A stretch of 64,000 bases of DNA, taken from assembly GCA_001949185.1 (NCBI GenBank), contig BDGG01000015.1, positions 972,314-1,036,313 on the forward strand. The letters are read 5' to 3'. Made by a program: the position numbers and the translations under genes. This document shows, piece after piece, positions 23,021-34,218 of this stretch. The notes under the pieces were generated by a model. That model made no database searches and was not told the DNA's origin. It saw only the letters and a program-made list of their open reading frames with translations. Positions within the stretch are counted from its first letter, which is position 1; every line of letters starts with the position of its first letter. Origin of the DNA: Ramazzottius varieornatus. Lineage: Eukaryota; Tardigrada; Eutardigrada; Parachela; Ramazzottiidae.

Positions 23021-26000
23021 TCAAACGTTACCGTCAACGTTCTCTTTCGCTTTGGTGGACCCAAAACGGAAGACTGGAGCGTGGACATTCAAGCCGCTGC
23101 TTTTCCAGCCGGAAATACCTTGGTACTTGTGGACCGTGGCGCCGTTGTTTCCGTTAAAGGACTTGATACTGCGATGGGATTCACTGCTGGCCGGTTCCTC
23201 ACCGTCGAAGTGACCGCTAGAGGAGTTTATGAAACCCAGGATCAGGATCGTGTGTTCTTTCTTGGCAGCCGTGATGATGTGGCCCGACTTTGTGCTTACC
23301 ACTCCACAACTATGACTGACCTGGAAAAGACACCATTAATATTTCCTCAGTTGAAAAAGATTTCTAAAAACTTCCATGACTGTTTAGTCTTGCTCATAAT
23401 GCTTACTGGGCTATGAAGCTCTTTTCGCATCCACACAAGACATTTTCACGCAACAATTTTAAGCAAGTGCGCGATCTCATGTAGAGACCATCATTTTGAA
23501 TGCTAAAATTCCCACATCGGTTCGCGCACTTCGTTAAAACTGTTGCGTTTTTTTAATGGAAAACGTCAATTTTCACCGATTTTTTGTTCAGTAGATATGG
23601 TACGTTCATTTCGTACCTTGCCGTCGAGCAAAGCGTGGTAGGACAGAGGGTGGCTGGTTTCAGCATCCCAGACGGAAATGTGGAAGCGATTGAGGTCGGT
23701 GTCAGCGATGAGAAGATGACCAGCGGCGGACACACCCAGTCCGCGCGGATATCGGATGAAGAGACTGCCTTCGGGTGAGGATGGGCCCAGACGCTGAATC
23801 ATGTGTCCCCAGCTGTCAAAGACGCAGACAGAGTGGTCACGGAAGTCGCTAATGTAATGCTTCTGGTTTATGACCACAATGTCCGACGGTTCCACCATCA
23901 CGCCGTCCAGCGGGAACCAGTACACCACACCACCATCTTCCGTCAAGACCACACACGCCGCCGGCTGCACTTCCACCACCACAATCTGCGCAAAAAGAAT
24001 CAGAACAACTTAGAACGATCCCGTGCGAGTTCGAGCGATGAAAAACAAACTCAGTAAACTCCAGATGAGACATTCAACGTCAAAATTGCGAGTTATCGCC
24101 CACCTGCATACGCCATCCACCGCACTAGATGCATGATGCATTGTATGAAGGTGCGTGGACAGAAAGGATACTAATTATCTTGGATTCTCAGCTTGTCAAA
24201 TCGAACAAAATGCGTGTCACAACGAGCAAGCTGACTTTCTCAAGTCGCAAACCAAGGTGGCCAGTCAAATAAAGAAGTATAAGCGAAGGCTACCGAGCAG
24301 AAAGAGCGCGTTGGCTAACATCGACATGTTCAAATGACGTTAGTTCACCTGCTGTTTGTAGACAGTCAAGCCGGCAGTCGTCGTGTTCAGCGCCATGCGA
24401 AGTCCATGAAGATTACCCAGGGTGGTCAGGTACTCGCCATCTCGTGTGAAGATCTGGATACGCGAGCAGCCGTTGACGCGATCGCTGACAACGACGTGCT
24501 GAGTCTCGGGAATGTAGGCCACCTTCCGAGGATGCCACAGCTGACCCTTCTTCACGCCGGGAGAACCCCAGTGGCAACGGTGGCCACCGTCACAATCCAC
24601 AATCTGAATTCGATGGTTCAACGTATCTAGAAAGACATTTTGAAGCAAGACTTCAAACTTTCCATGAGAGTAAAATTTTTTAATCAAACAAAATTCATGT
24701 CATCAGATTCTCATACCTGCCACAATTATTTCATCGTCATCACCCAAACACAGTCCTTGAGGCATGTTAAATTCCCCTTCGCCATTTCCATATCCGCCGA
24801 AGCTTTTCCTAGAAACAAAACGTAAGAAGTGAGAAGAAGATAATTCAGAAAAAAAGCCGATAAACTTCGGAAAATTTCAGCGAACGTGATTTGCAGTGCT
24901 TGTGGGCATTCAGCGGCGGCCACGGCGTTCTCCAGGCTTTCCGAAGCGAAGAAGTTCTCGGTAGAAGGTTGGAAGAGGGAGGGTGGGTAATAAGGTCGTG
25001 CGCGCTGCTGGACCTCCTGCACTCGACCTTCATGGCCATTCTGGACGCTCTTTTGCATACCGTTGCGCGGTCCGCTCACCATTCCCTGCTGACCACGAGG
25101 CGCCATCGAGTTGTTGTTGTTCTTGTGACCGATGGTCCCGGTGAAGTTGGAGTTGTTCTGTCGGTTTCGCGAGTCGAATCTGTTGTAGTTGGTGGGCGGA
25201 GAGGCGGCCGCGTTGGCGTATGGATTCTGCGCCATACCCCCGTCGTAAGACGAGTTGTCCATGTCACCAGCATCACGCATGTCAATACGACCATCTGCAA
25301 GAAGAAATATCACCAAGGCTAGCAGAAGAGAGAAGTTCCCAACACTTTCCCCCAACAAACAATTAAAATCCCGGATCGTTTTCCCAAGTGGCGCGCGTTG
25401 GCGGCAGATACTACAGCAACCGTGCGCCACTTTGGAAAACGCTCTGGTCGACTTTGTTCGGCTACATAGCCAGACCCTGAAAGGGGAGGAGTTGAACGTG
25501 CGCGAGACAGCCACCCACGCACACTGCACACAACTGAATGCACACTGCACTTGGCTGCAGCAATATGCGCTTGCTGTGCATGACGTTAACGTAAGAGCCA
25601 ATGGCAAGCCTTTGCATGAAATGATGGCACGCCAGAGGGCGCAACAGGTAAAGACTGCAACTTTTCCTGCTTCGAAACTTCGAATGCAGAGTCAGCTGTT
25701 ACACTTACATGGATTAGCGTTCTGGTTCAGAGGCTCAGCTCCTCTTCGTCGGCCCTCGTATCCGTCGCTGGGCGGTGGTGGAAAGCCTCGCCAAGTGCTG
25801 ACGGCGACGCGGGTGGCTGGCGGTGGACAGGAACGGTTGGGGCCATGATAGACTTCCGGCAGAGAATGGTTACGAGGGCGACTGGCACCAAAGGGCGCAG
25901 CCGCGCTGCTTGGGCGTCGGCCAGTACGGGCGTTCCATTGTTCGGCCGCAGCACGTTCAATCTCCACCTGGCTTCGGGCAGAGCAAACAGGAGGCTGGTG

Positions 26001-26774
26001 AATGGCTGGTAGAGGCATTCGGTTGTTGCGGAAGAAGTTGCCGCTGAGTTGCTGAGGCGGATTCAGACGATTGACTCCGTTCTGCTGGTGAGGTTGATGA
26101 TGTAGCAGGAAAGCGGGCTTCATTTGTTGTCGCTCTTGCATGGTTTCATTCTCGTCCTTCAGCACACCTTCCACTGGGGACACACAAAGAAACAAGCATC
26201 AGCAATGGAATTAGGGCTCGAGGAAAATGAAAAAGGAAACAAAACACAGACTTTTGAGCTTTCGAGCCAACTGAACCATCTTTTCCATCTCCATGGCCCC
26301 GTCGAAGCCGTTGTTGAACGATGAGGAGGAAGGAGGGCTTCCCTGGGTCATCAATGCCGGTGAAGGAAGGGCTGAGCTGCCACGGGAAGAGGACGACATC
26401 CAGGTAGCGCTGCCCGAGCTGCTGGACATGCAGGGCGGCCACTGCGACACGTTCTGCGAGACATTGTGGGGAGGAAGTAGCAGGGACGTGGCCGAGTTCA
26501 GGCTATTGTTAGTAAAGAGTTGCTCCTGCGAGCCATGGTTCATGTTGGAGAAGCACAGGGAAGTCACGTTCAAGTCGAGAGAATCGCATGAACTCGCGCG
26601 CTGTTCCTTTCTGACATCATCGCTACCCAAGCCGTTCCACAACAGCCCTCCCAAGCTGCCAATCTGTTCTCGGTACCGTGCCTCACCACCAAAAACCGGA
26701 TCCTGGAAATAGCCGGAGGGAAGCGTCAGGGAAGGCGGGATGGATGGACGGTGGAGAGAGGTGGCAGCCTCCAT
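23021..26774 (-). CDS. NHL-repeat protein of the Brat/TRIM2-TRIM3 type
   Basis: NHL beta-propellers of this type bind RNA or protein partners; Brat is a translational repressor. Exons: 26252–26774, 25709–26173, 24886–25294, 24717–24808, 24349–24626, 23627–23995 and 23021–23320, about 810 residues. The first three exons encode a disordered Ser/Asn/Gln/Pro-rich region. Blades then follow: SFGGYGNGEGEFNMPQGL with ADTLNHRIQIVD, WGSPGVKKGQLWHPRKVAY, VEPSDIVVINQKHYISDFR, and SLFIRYPRGLGVSAAGHLL with IADTDLNRF. The last blade is in the final exon (SGHIITAAKKEHTILIL). No RING, B-box or coiled coil is seen upstream. ATG 26774 follows an in-frame stop in the same exon. Identity within the family is uncertain. 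Confidence 0.82.
23448..23548. repeat. 101-bp foldback element in NHL intron
   Basis: Arms ACGCAACAATTTTAAGCAAG… and …CTTCGTTAAAACTGTTGCGT pair over about 27 bp with three mismatches, including GTGCGCGA / TCGCGCAC. It resembles a miniature inverted-repeat element, and may be distantly related to the GTGGCGCACG family. Located in the intron 23321–23626. Confidence 0.65.
25384..25436. repeat. Intronic hairpin repeat (NHL gene)
   Basis: Arms CAAGTGGCGCGCG and CGTGCGCCACTTTG around a spacer; flanks TTTTCC and GGAAAACGCTCTGGTCGAC match other copies. In intron 25295–25708. Confidence 0.7.
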
Positions 26775-28216
26775 CTTGCTTTTCGTCACCTTCGAACTCT
26801 GGCTTGTTTCCTCCGGTTCAACGACCAGTCTTTTCCTCGTCAGTCATCTGTAAAACAACAAAGCCTTCACGTGCTCCTAAAAGAAAAAACACAGGTTAAA
26901 AGCATACACTTTCTTCCCCTTGAAACGAAGGATAAAACGGTAAAAAAGCTGTTTGTGTCAGCGACTTTTGTTCGAATAAACGAGCAGCCTGTTTTCTTTC
27001 GATCAGATCAAGAACGAAACGATGGGCATCCAGCCACCTGTGAAGAACAACAAGGGGAGCAAGTCGTCGTCAACTGGCATTCGAATCTCGGCTCTCTGGC
27101 CTCTCTCACTTTCGACCTTTGCTGGACCCGTGCCAGAAAGCACTACAAGCTACGACGCAGTGCGACGCTAGGGCGCTTTCACGGTGATGTCAGGGAAACC
27201 GTCTTGGGATATGCTTGCTGGTGGCCCCACTTAATTTCAGGCGACTGACGTCATATGGGTGGAAGAAACGACAACACGTACGCGCAACGTGAGCCGAGGG
27301 CGACGCTACGGTTTGAGTCTTCGGGAGTACGGTACCGTGGGTACGCCGTAGCTTCTCTGCTCAATGGTCATCGCGGAAACCGTTGTTTGCTCCCGGATTG
27401 CAAGCTGAAAGGAAACTGACGAAAGACTGCGTTTCGCCGTTTGTCACCTCCGAGTTCACTCAGTTCAGACCTCAAAATTTCAAGAGCTTGGCCAAATCTC
27501 CTGCGTTCTTCCTTTCTGCTTAGTAGTCCACAAAGTAAACAACTGATCACGCATGATTTGGGGAAACAACACACCCAAAATGGTTTTATACTGTACAACC
27601 TTTGGAACTCCATACGAAAAAGAAGCAAGATGATGCACTTCGTTAAATAAAACGTGAACAAGAACATAGTGCTCTCAGAAGAGGCGCGCGCGCTCAACAA
27701 CCAAAGAATTCGCATCCGTATCTTCTGTGTAATTTGGTTATACAGACAAGTTTTGCAAAGGAAGCTCAACGCGTGAAATTTTCGGTCTTCACAACGAAAC
27801 ATCTTGCCAGCGTTGGTCCGCTGCGCTTCTGCGGCTTGCTCCAGGAGTATACACGGAACGTTCGCGCCTACACAGACAGATCACAACAGACGTTTTCGTG
27901 CGGGCCACACAAAAGGCTTAAACGCTGAAGGTTCCGTCAGTAAAGAATCAACACTACAGTATTGGTGTTATCGGATAAGCAAATTTAGTTACGGATAAGT
28001 GCAAAAAATTGCAAACGGTGGGACAAGCCGGAGCGCATGTTATGCAGCTTACGCATGCGAACTTTGCGAGGGTCTCGGACCAAGACGGGAAGAGTTGATT
28101 TGGCTGCCCACTGAGTCAACCTGGATCATCATCGTGCGACCTACAAAGAGATTACATGGAAAAAAACGAGCGAGTCAGAAGGATATGACGAAGAGGGAAC
28201 TCAGCCGGAAGTTAGG
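26775..28216. other. Upstream region of NHL gene and 3' of POLDIP3-like gene
   Basis: Contains the NHL 5' UTR; a TTTTACAG acceptor at about 26850 marks a 5'-UTR intron. A minus-strand frame at 27368–27802 is open for 144 codons but shows no family resemblance, and the sequence is otherwise featureless. Confidence 0.45.
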
Positions 28217-29364
28217 CTATCGGCACTGGATAACTTTACTGGGGTTAGGCATACCGTCGAGTTCTCTGTTGTTGTATTCATCCTTCGCTTCGATAGCCAG
28301 GTTGCGTTGGTGGAAATTGACAATGGCGATTCCGGGGCTGTCGAAGCTAGCGCCAGCGAAACCTTGGAAAGCGCTGAATAAGTCCTACGGAAAGAAGCCC
28401 ATTGATATACGCTTCCTCCCACAACTTCAGCGTCGGCGAACAGTGAGATAATAGGCGAATAAACTTACGCTTAGGTCGTTCAATGTGACTGAAGATGCCA
28501 AGTTGGCGATCCGAAGGCAGCAGGGTCCATTATTCGATGGTGCAGATGCGGCGGAAGTGGATGGTCTGTTGGATGTGGACGCTTGGACACCTCGCACCAA
28601 AGGAGCCAAAACGGGAGTCATTGCTGCCCTCTAACCAAGGTACAGCACTGATTTGCGCATAATTTCTTCGAACGAAATGTGTAGGAACAGTCTGATGAAA
28701 AAGGTTACCACAGCTTCACTGAAGGCTCTCTTATCCGTGACCGAACTCAACTGGAAACCAGCGGAGTTTACGTTGTTACTCCGTACAGCACCGGGCTAAA
28801 AAAGACAGAATCCGTCAGCCAAAATCTTCTCGTCGTACACCCACGAACAAACAGAGAGGCAACGCGCGCTGAATCAGATGTACTTACTGCTCGTCCTCCT
28901 CTGGATATCTGCTTCGAGCTAATTATCTGTCGAGCATCGGTGATGTATCCGATCTGACGGCGTCTCCCGGCAGCCTTCTTCGACTGTCCTCGGCTATAAA
29001 AGAAAGACAAGAATCATCAGTGACGTTGGACAAAGTGGTACGAGATATCGCACCACATCTCTACCTGGACTGAGACTGATTCCGGTTGATGGTAGCCCGC
29101 GCATCGCCATTCCGCTTCGTCTTCTTACCACCAGCGTTCTTGTTTCTCCGACGCGCAGGCTTGGCACTTCCAGCAGATGTATTCCCCAAACGCTTCGCTT
29201 TGCCACCCTGCTTCTTGGACTTGCGACTGGAACAACAGAATAATGAGAGTCCATGTCCAGCTACAGTATTTGAAGTACGAAGGAAAAACCAACCGCGCTA
29301 CCGAGCGTTCAAAAAGTCCAGCCACATTCTTCAGAGCCACTTACTTGTTGGCATTCGGAGCCAT
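28217..29364 (-). CDS. POLDIP3/ALYREF-like RRM mRNA-export protein
   Basis: POLDIP3 (SKAR) and ALYREF link spliced mRNA to export and translation. Exons: 29345–29364, 29065–29226, 28888–28993, 28709–28795, 28469–28630 and 28217–28384, about 234 residues. The N-terminus is very basic (KSKKQGGKAKRLG, RRRNKNAGGKKTKR) and probably nuclear. TDARQIISSKQ matches the repeated DAR motif of POLDIP3. A C-terminal RRM starts CCLRIANLASSVTLNDLSDL (RNP2-like) and contains GIAIVNF (RNP1-like) and EYNNRELDGMP, close to the YNNRCLDGQPM of POLDIP3. ALYREF is the alternative. The protein is half the length of human POLDIP3 and has one DAR motif instead of several. ATG 29364 is in a 20-nt first coding exon. Confidence 0.72.
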
Positions 29365-30076
29365 CCCGAATATCCCTTGTGATCCCAGAAAGGAAAACGA
29401 ATCCGGTAATCGAAGGAACGGAGACGGTCGAGAAAGAAGCTAACACTGGAATTTCAATTAGCGAAGTTTCATATTAAGCGGTGTTAACTAGAGAGATTGC
29501 GGTTTTCGAAATTTAAAAACATGGTGTTGGGACATACGAAAATCACGAGATACGCCATCTTACGTCAGAGTATGGCTGACCAATTCAGTCTATTTGCGTT
29601 GATTGGCTGGCCGTTACCTACTTCAGCTGTTTCTTCCGGCCCGTAATTCCGTAAATGGCCAGCGTGGCTGATTTGTTTTCGTTTGACGCGGTTTGTGAAC
29701 TTCGCGGTCCGTTCTTAGATTCTCAAGCTTTTCTTTGCAGGCTGTATTCGCTGTCCAACGAACAGACCCCGTTGAAGGACAGGATATTAATGAGGAAGTG
29801 CGGAACATCTGGTGGAGCCGGGACGCCAACTGACAGGACGGAGCGGAGCTGATCGACGGTCGCGGAGCAGCTTGTCCAACTTACAACGTAACAACCCTAA
29901 CTCCCAACAGCAACGTCGTTCCAGTGTGCCAAGTTGTGAATGATACCTTGCATTCCCCCTGTACATGGGTGGTTGTCGCTGGTACTGCGGAAACCTCGTC
30001 CGCATCTGCTAACAACCTAGCTGTCGAGTGCGGGGAGTTGTCCGTTATAGTCACTTATAAAGCATCTTCAGTGACC
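29365..30076. promoter_or_regulatory. Bidirectional promoter region POLDIP3-like / SWEET
   Basis: The two genes diverge over about 710 bp. Several short open frames occur but no exon chain is supported. A 5'-UTR exon of SWEET may lie here. Confidence 0.4.
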
Positions 30077-31168
30077 ATGTCTCTGTATACGCTGACCAAC
30101 GCCGTTTCCGTCTTCGCTACGATAACTACCATCGGTCAGTTCCTGTCGGGAATGTAAGTTGCCTCCGAGGATGTTCTGTGCAAGCTGCTGACAGCGATAA
30201 AATGTCCGTCGCTCGGGCATATGCATTCTTCACCTCCAGTCTGTCTTTCATTATAGTCCTTCCTGCCGGAAGATTGTTCGAAATGGTACCACCGGAGAAC
30301 TCTCTGGTTTACCTTTCGTCGCCGCGCTATTCAGGTACATATTTCGTGTTTCCCTATCAATTTCTTGGTTATTTGACACAATGGCATTGTTTGGCAGCTG
30401 CGCCATGTGGACACACTATGGAGTCCTCAAAGGCGACACTCCCCTCACCGTCGTCAACGTTATAGGACTACTGCTGCAAGTTGTCTACATTATTGTCTTC
30501 TGGAAATATTCAGCGTCGAAGGTGGGACTGCTTGTGAAATTTCCTGGCGGTGCCCGATGTTGTGATTTATTATTGTATGATGTAGAATCATATCAACCAG
30601 CAGACAGCCTCTTCGCTGGGAGCCGTCCTCCTGATTATAATCGCCACACGGATGCTGACCGAGAACAAGGAAGAAGCCGTCCTCTATCAGGGGCTAATCT
30701 GCTGCGTAGCCACCTGCTTCTTCTGCGCAGCTCCGCTCGCAACCTTGGTAAGTTTACTTTCTAGACAAAAGACAACAATCATACCGGCTATGAAGCATGG
30801 CAGTCTATCCATCATTATAATTGCCACCGTTTTAAAAGGCACATGTTTTGCGAACGCGAAATACGGAAACTCTGCCTTTCATTTGGATCCTGATGACCTT
30901 CCTGGTCTGCTCCGAGTGGCTGCTGTACGGATACTTGATACAAGACGTCTTCGTACAGGTAGGTCTGTCGTCAGGTTGGCTCAGGACGACCTAAGCTGTC
31001 AGAGTCTTTCGCTTCCTGGCCAGTTACTGCATCATTAATGTTTTCTCTTTGCAGTTTCCCAATTTTGTAGGAATGCTCTTGTCTGGCATTCAGTTGAGTT
31101 TATTTCTATTCTTCCCAAGTCGGGACTACAGTAACAAGGGTATTATCGGTACCAGCTCCCTGCCTTGA
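30077..31168 (+). CDS. SWEET sugar transporter
   Basis: SWEETs are seven-helix uniporters (two MtN3/saliva triple-helix bundles plus a linker helix) that carry mono- or disaccharides. Exons: 30077–30153, 30257–30334, 30398–30521, 30586–30747, 30839–30958 and 31055–31168, about 224 residues. First bundle: LTNAVSVFATITTIGQFLSG then IPSCRKIVRNGTTGELSGLP. Then CAMWTHYGVLKGD and VVNVIGLLLQVVYIIVF. Second bundle: CFFCAAPLATL, VLRTRNTETLPF, WLLYGYLIQDVFVQFPNFVG. The paired Pro and Asn positions of the family (IP, LP, PN) are retained. Most animals have a single SWEET; the substrate here is probably glucose, by family knowledge only. The ATG at 30077 begins the first helix. Confidence 0.93.
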
Positions 31169-31522
31169 ACGCCGAAAATATCCTGTCATGTGTTTATAGT
31201 TTGCACCTTCTAGTTTTCTGAAGCTCAGCCGAGCGGGACGCTTTTTCAGTGTTGCATGTGATGCCACTTCTCGACAGTTATTTTGGTGATTATGCCTTTG
31301 TACTGTATCAGTTTTGCTGCTGATACGACGAAGGCATAATTGGTGATTTTCAAGGGGTATGAACAAATAAAAACATGTTGAATAAAAAAGAAGCACCGAA
31401 ACACGCGTGTGGACAGATTTGAGGGAATGATCGAAAACGAAAGAGGGTTGCAAAGCTGCTCAAACACGATCAAGCTCCGAACATGCCGAAATGCGCAAAA
31501 GAAAGAAACAAGATTCCAAACA
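31169..31522. other. Convergent 3' region SWEET / AP-1 mu with hairpin
   Basis: Carries a strong imperfect hairpin at 31290–31339 (arms TTATGCCTTTGTACTG… and …GACGAAGGCATAA). AATAAA-like AAATAAAAAC motifs on both strands around 31365–31385 are consistent with polyadenylation of the two converging genes. Confidence 0.5.
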
Positions 31523-33366
31523 CTAGCTCGTTCTAATCTCGTAGTCACCGTTCTGCGTGATGTAACGAACCCAAGGAAGAGCTTGATAGCCGCTCTTCTC
31601 AATGATCTTCAGATATCGCACCTGAAACAAGGCAGACATTGCATACGATATGACGTCTTTACCTGTTTCGCAGCTCGGCTGTGAAGTACTGTAGTCAATT
31701 TACCTGAATGCCCGATGTGGTAAAATAAGGTATTTCAAACTTGACGCGGATGGGCGGCTTGCCTTCCTGTTCTTGCGACTCCACGCTGGGAAGGTTGAAG
31801 TGAGCCTTCATGATGAACTCTTTACCGCCCTAAAACGCACAAACACAATTTTATCTACTTATTCAGACAAGGAAACTAGGAAAAAGAGGTGTTGCGAAGT
31901 GCGCGGCCTTACCGGGAAGGACCTGATGGTCCATATGGTGGCGTTCTCTTCGGGTACGTAACGGACACTTCCCACCGTTGTCTTGAAGCGAGGTGTATCA
32001 GCGTCGTTGGGCACTGGTATTATTATCTCAACGTTGTTGGCAGTGGATCGTCGCTTAAACTGACTTTTGGCCTGTCAAACGGGCGAAAATCGAATAAGGT
32101 CGACGCGGAAAGAACCCTTCCGGAAGAAGAACAGCAGCAAACCTACTTTGACCATGTATTCCACTCGACTGTGCGAGTGCCTTTCTATCACTGACTCAAT
32201 CCATATTAAAGGTTTAACCTGCAACAAAAACGTACATCGATGCCCTGGTTCAGGTCCTGAATCATCACATGATGCTCACCTGAGTACTGAGGCGGTAAGA
32301 CATAAGCTCAAACTCTCCATCGGGGGGAATGAAGGATATCGTCCTGTCATTTTCGAACCGAGCAAGGCGAACACACTGGTGAAACTTGACATCCTCCAGC
32401 TCGACTGACTTTGACTTTGCGCCTACAGCAAACTGAATTAGAAAAGAAATGTCGAGAAGGACGGAAGCTAGTGTCATACTTGCTCCGGCCCGTCCAGTGG
32501 ACTCGAAGAGGACCTTGTCATTCAAGCCCAAGCGTAGTTCCGGCATGCCCGACAGAAAGACTCTCATCTTGATGGCGCCACAAATCTCACTGCGCAGCAC
32601 TGTGCCGTTGACATTGACCAAGAGGTTGACGGACTCGATGACATCGAGAAAGACCTCGTTCTTGCGGTACTTGATGCCTTCGGAGCGCCAGGAGACGGCG
32701 TTAGTCACGGCCATCGGCGGACGGGGAGCTATCTCCAGCTTGGTCCCTTCTTGCGTTATATACTCTTGAAGGATCTTGCTGTCGGTCGTCTGCGGGTTGC
32801 CGAAATCCATCAGTTCGTCCAGCAGCTCGTAAATAACAACAAAGTTATCACGGATACTTTCCTCTTCGAACTCTTTGAAATATTCTTTAAAAACCTACAA
32901 ATAAAAAAACTACATTTATTCAGCACAGAATATCCGTAACTGTATCACTTACTTCCACGGTCTTGTGAAGGAAGGAAAAAATCATGGCGATGTTGGCGTT
33001 CTTCTTGCTGGTGGCGACAACTAAAAGAAGACATGGTAACGTTCTTCAATTTCTTCGAGGGAAGAAATCTAATGGTCTGCATACTTACGGTATAAATTAT
33101 TAAATTTCACATAAGCAAAGGTAACTCCGGCTGTGGTGATTAACGGCGTGATGTTACCCTCCTCTTCCCTTTCCGTTAGCACGGGTATAAACTTATCGAT
33201 GATGCCAAAGTCGATGTCGCCGCGGTAGTTACGGGATATCATCACCTGTCAGAAGAAGTAACTCAGTGTGATTATGGTAAAGGCAGAGTCCGAGATTACA
33301 GTCATGCCGCAGAATACAACGTGCCTTTCCCTTAGAGTCCAGGATGTATATCGCCGACGCAGACAT
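31523..33366 (-). CDS. AP1M1: AP-1 clathrin adaptor mu subunit
   Basis: The mu chain of AP-1 recognises YxxΦ sorting signals at the trans-Golgi network and endosomes. Exons: 33325–33366, 33089–33245, 32953–33020, 32480–32894, 32280–32422, 32147–32218, 31923–32071, 31704–31829 and 31523–31621, about 423 residues as in human AP1M1. MSASAIYILDSKGK opens the longin domain; MDFGNPQTTDSKILQEYIT, AVSWRSEGIKYRKNEVFLD, MPELRLGLNDK, VKFHQCVRLARFENDRTISF and GYQALPWVRYIT identify mu1 and not mu2 or mu3. The first intron appears to use a GC donor (AAG|GCACGT). Exon 4 ends with an extra GRAGAS before AKSKSVELED, where human has GRGKSKS. Confidence 0.96.
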
Positions 33367-34218
33367 AGTCAAGCCTTTGGTCTCCGCAGGGGATACTTGT
33401 TCCGTCCACAGATCCGAAGGATGTGGAAAGTTTCGCTGATGACGTGCACACTTGAAGGTAGCACGTTTGGACTAGGGCAGCCCGAAGCCTTGAGTCTATC
33501 CCATCACTTTTCGCGTCCCCGCCAAGAGCTCGATGTCGTCGAGTAGCACCAGTGAAGATTCCGCCCCAGCATCACTTTGAACTTCGATAGACCAAGACAC
33601 GCGAGATGGACGCGAGAAGATGTGAATCGAGATGATAATCGTCACGCCAAAAAAATCATAAATCTCAACCATAGTGTGACCACTTGGGTTGACTGGCTTC
33701 AATGGTAGATGTACAGCTTTTTATTAACTCCGACAAGTGTGAGTTGATTAATTGATGCTTCGGCCTTCGAGATGAAGGTTGTAATTACCAGATATACCAG
33801 AGGTGCCAGCTACCGCAACCAGGGCATGACCAGGCGTAAAAAGATGATTTACGTTGTCCACTTCCGGCGGACCATCCTCGTATCTTATCAGTGTCTGGAG
33901 TGATATCTCCAGAGTCTCGACTCTCGATTCTCGAGGTTTCATCATAGTAGATTAATCACCCTAATTTATCTACTGGGGTCCTGCCATCTGAGGGTTTTAA
34001 GGGGTAGGGATCGTGATATCTGTGCAGCTGTGATTTGCAGGATAAAGATGGGGACAATGCGGATTTCTCATATTGGGAACAGTAACAGCTGACGTTCGGA
34101 TTACGGAGGCTATATCGAACCGGTTTGACTCTGTATCATACTCGCATCGATTCTTCCAGCGGCGTTATCCTCTTCAATTCTGTATTGCGCGAGCTCTGGA
34201 TCAGCCGTCGAGTTGGGA
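33367..34218. promoter_or_regulatory. Bidirectional region AP-1 mu / NAA35
   Basis: Divergent upstream regions of two housekeeping genes. The NAA35 frame stays open upstream of its first ATG back to a TTCTTCCAG acceptor at about 34156, so one more 5' coding exon is possible. No other feature supported. Confidence 0.45.

Noticed and set aside
27368-27802. Minus-strand frame of 144 codons
   Set aside because: Irregular composition, no splice context linking it to a neighbour, no recognisable motif.
27999-28451. Plus-strand frame of 150 codons
   Set aside because: Largely antisense to the POLDIP3-like last exon, whose reading is supported by an RRM.
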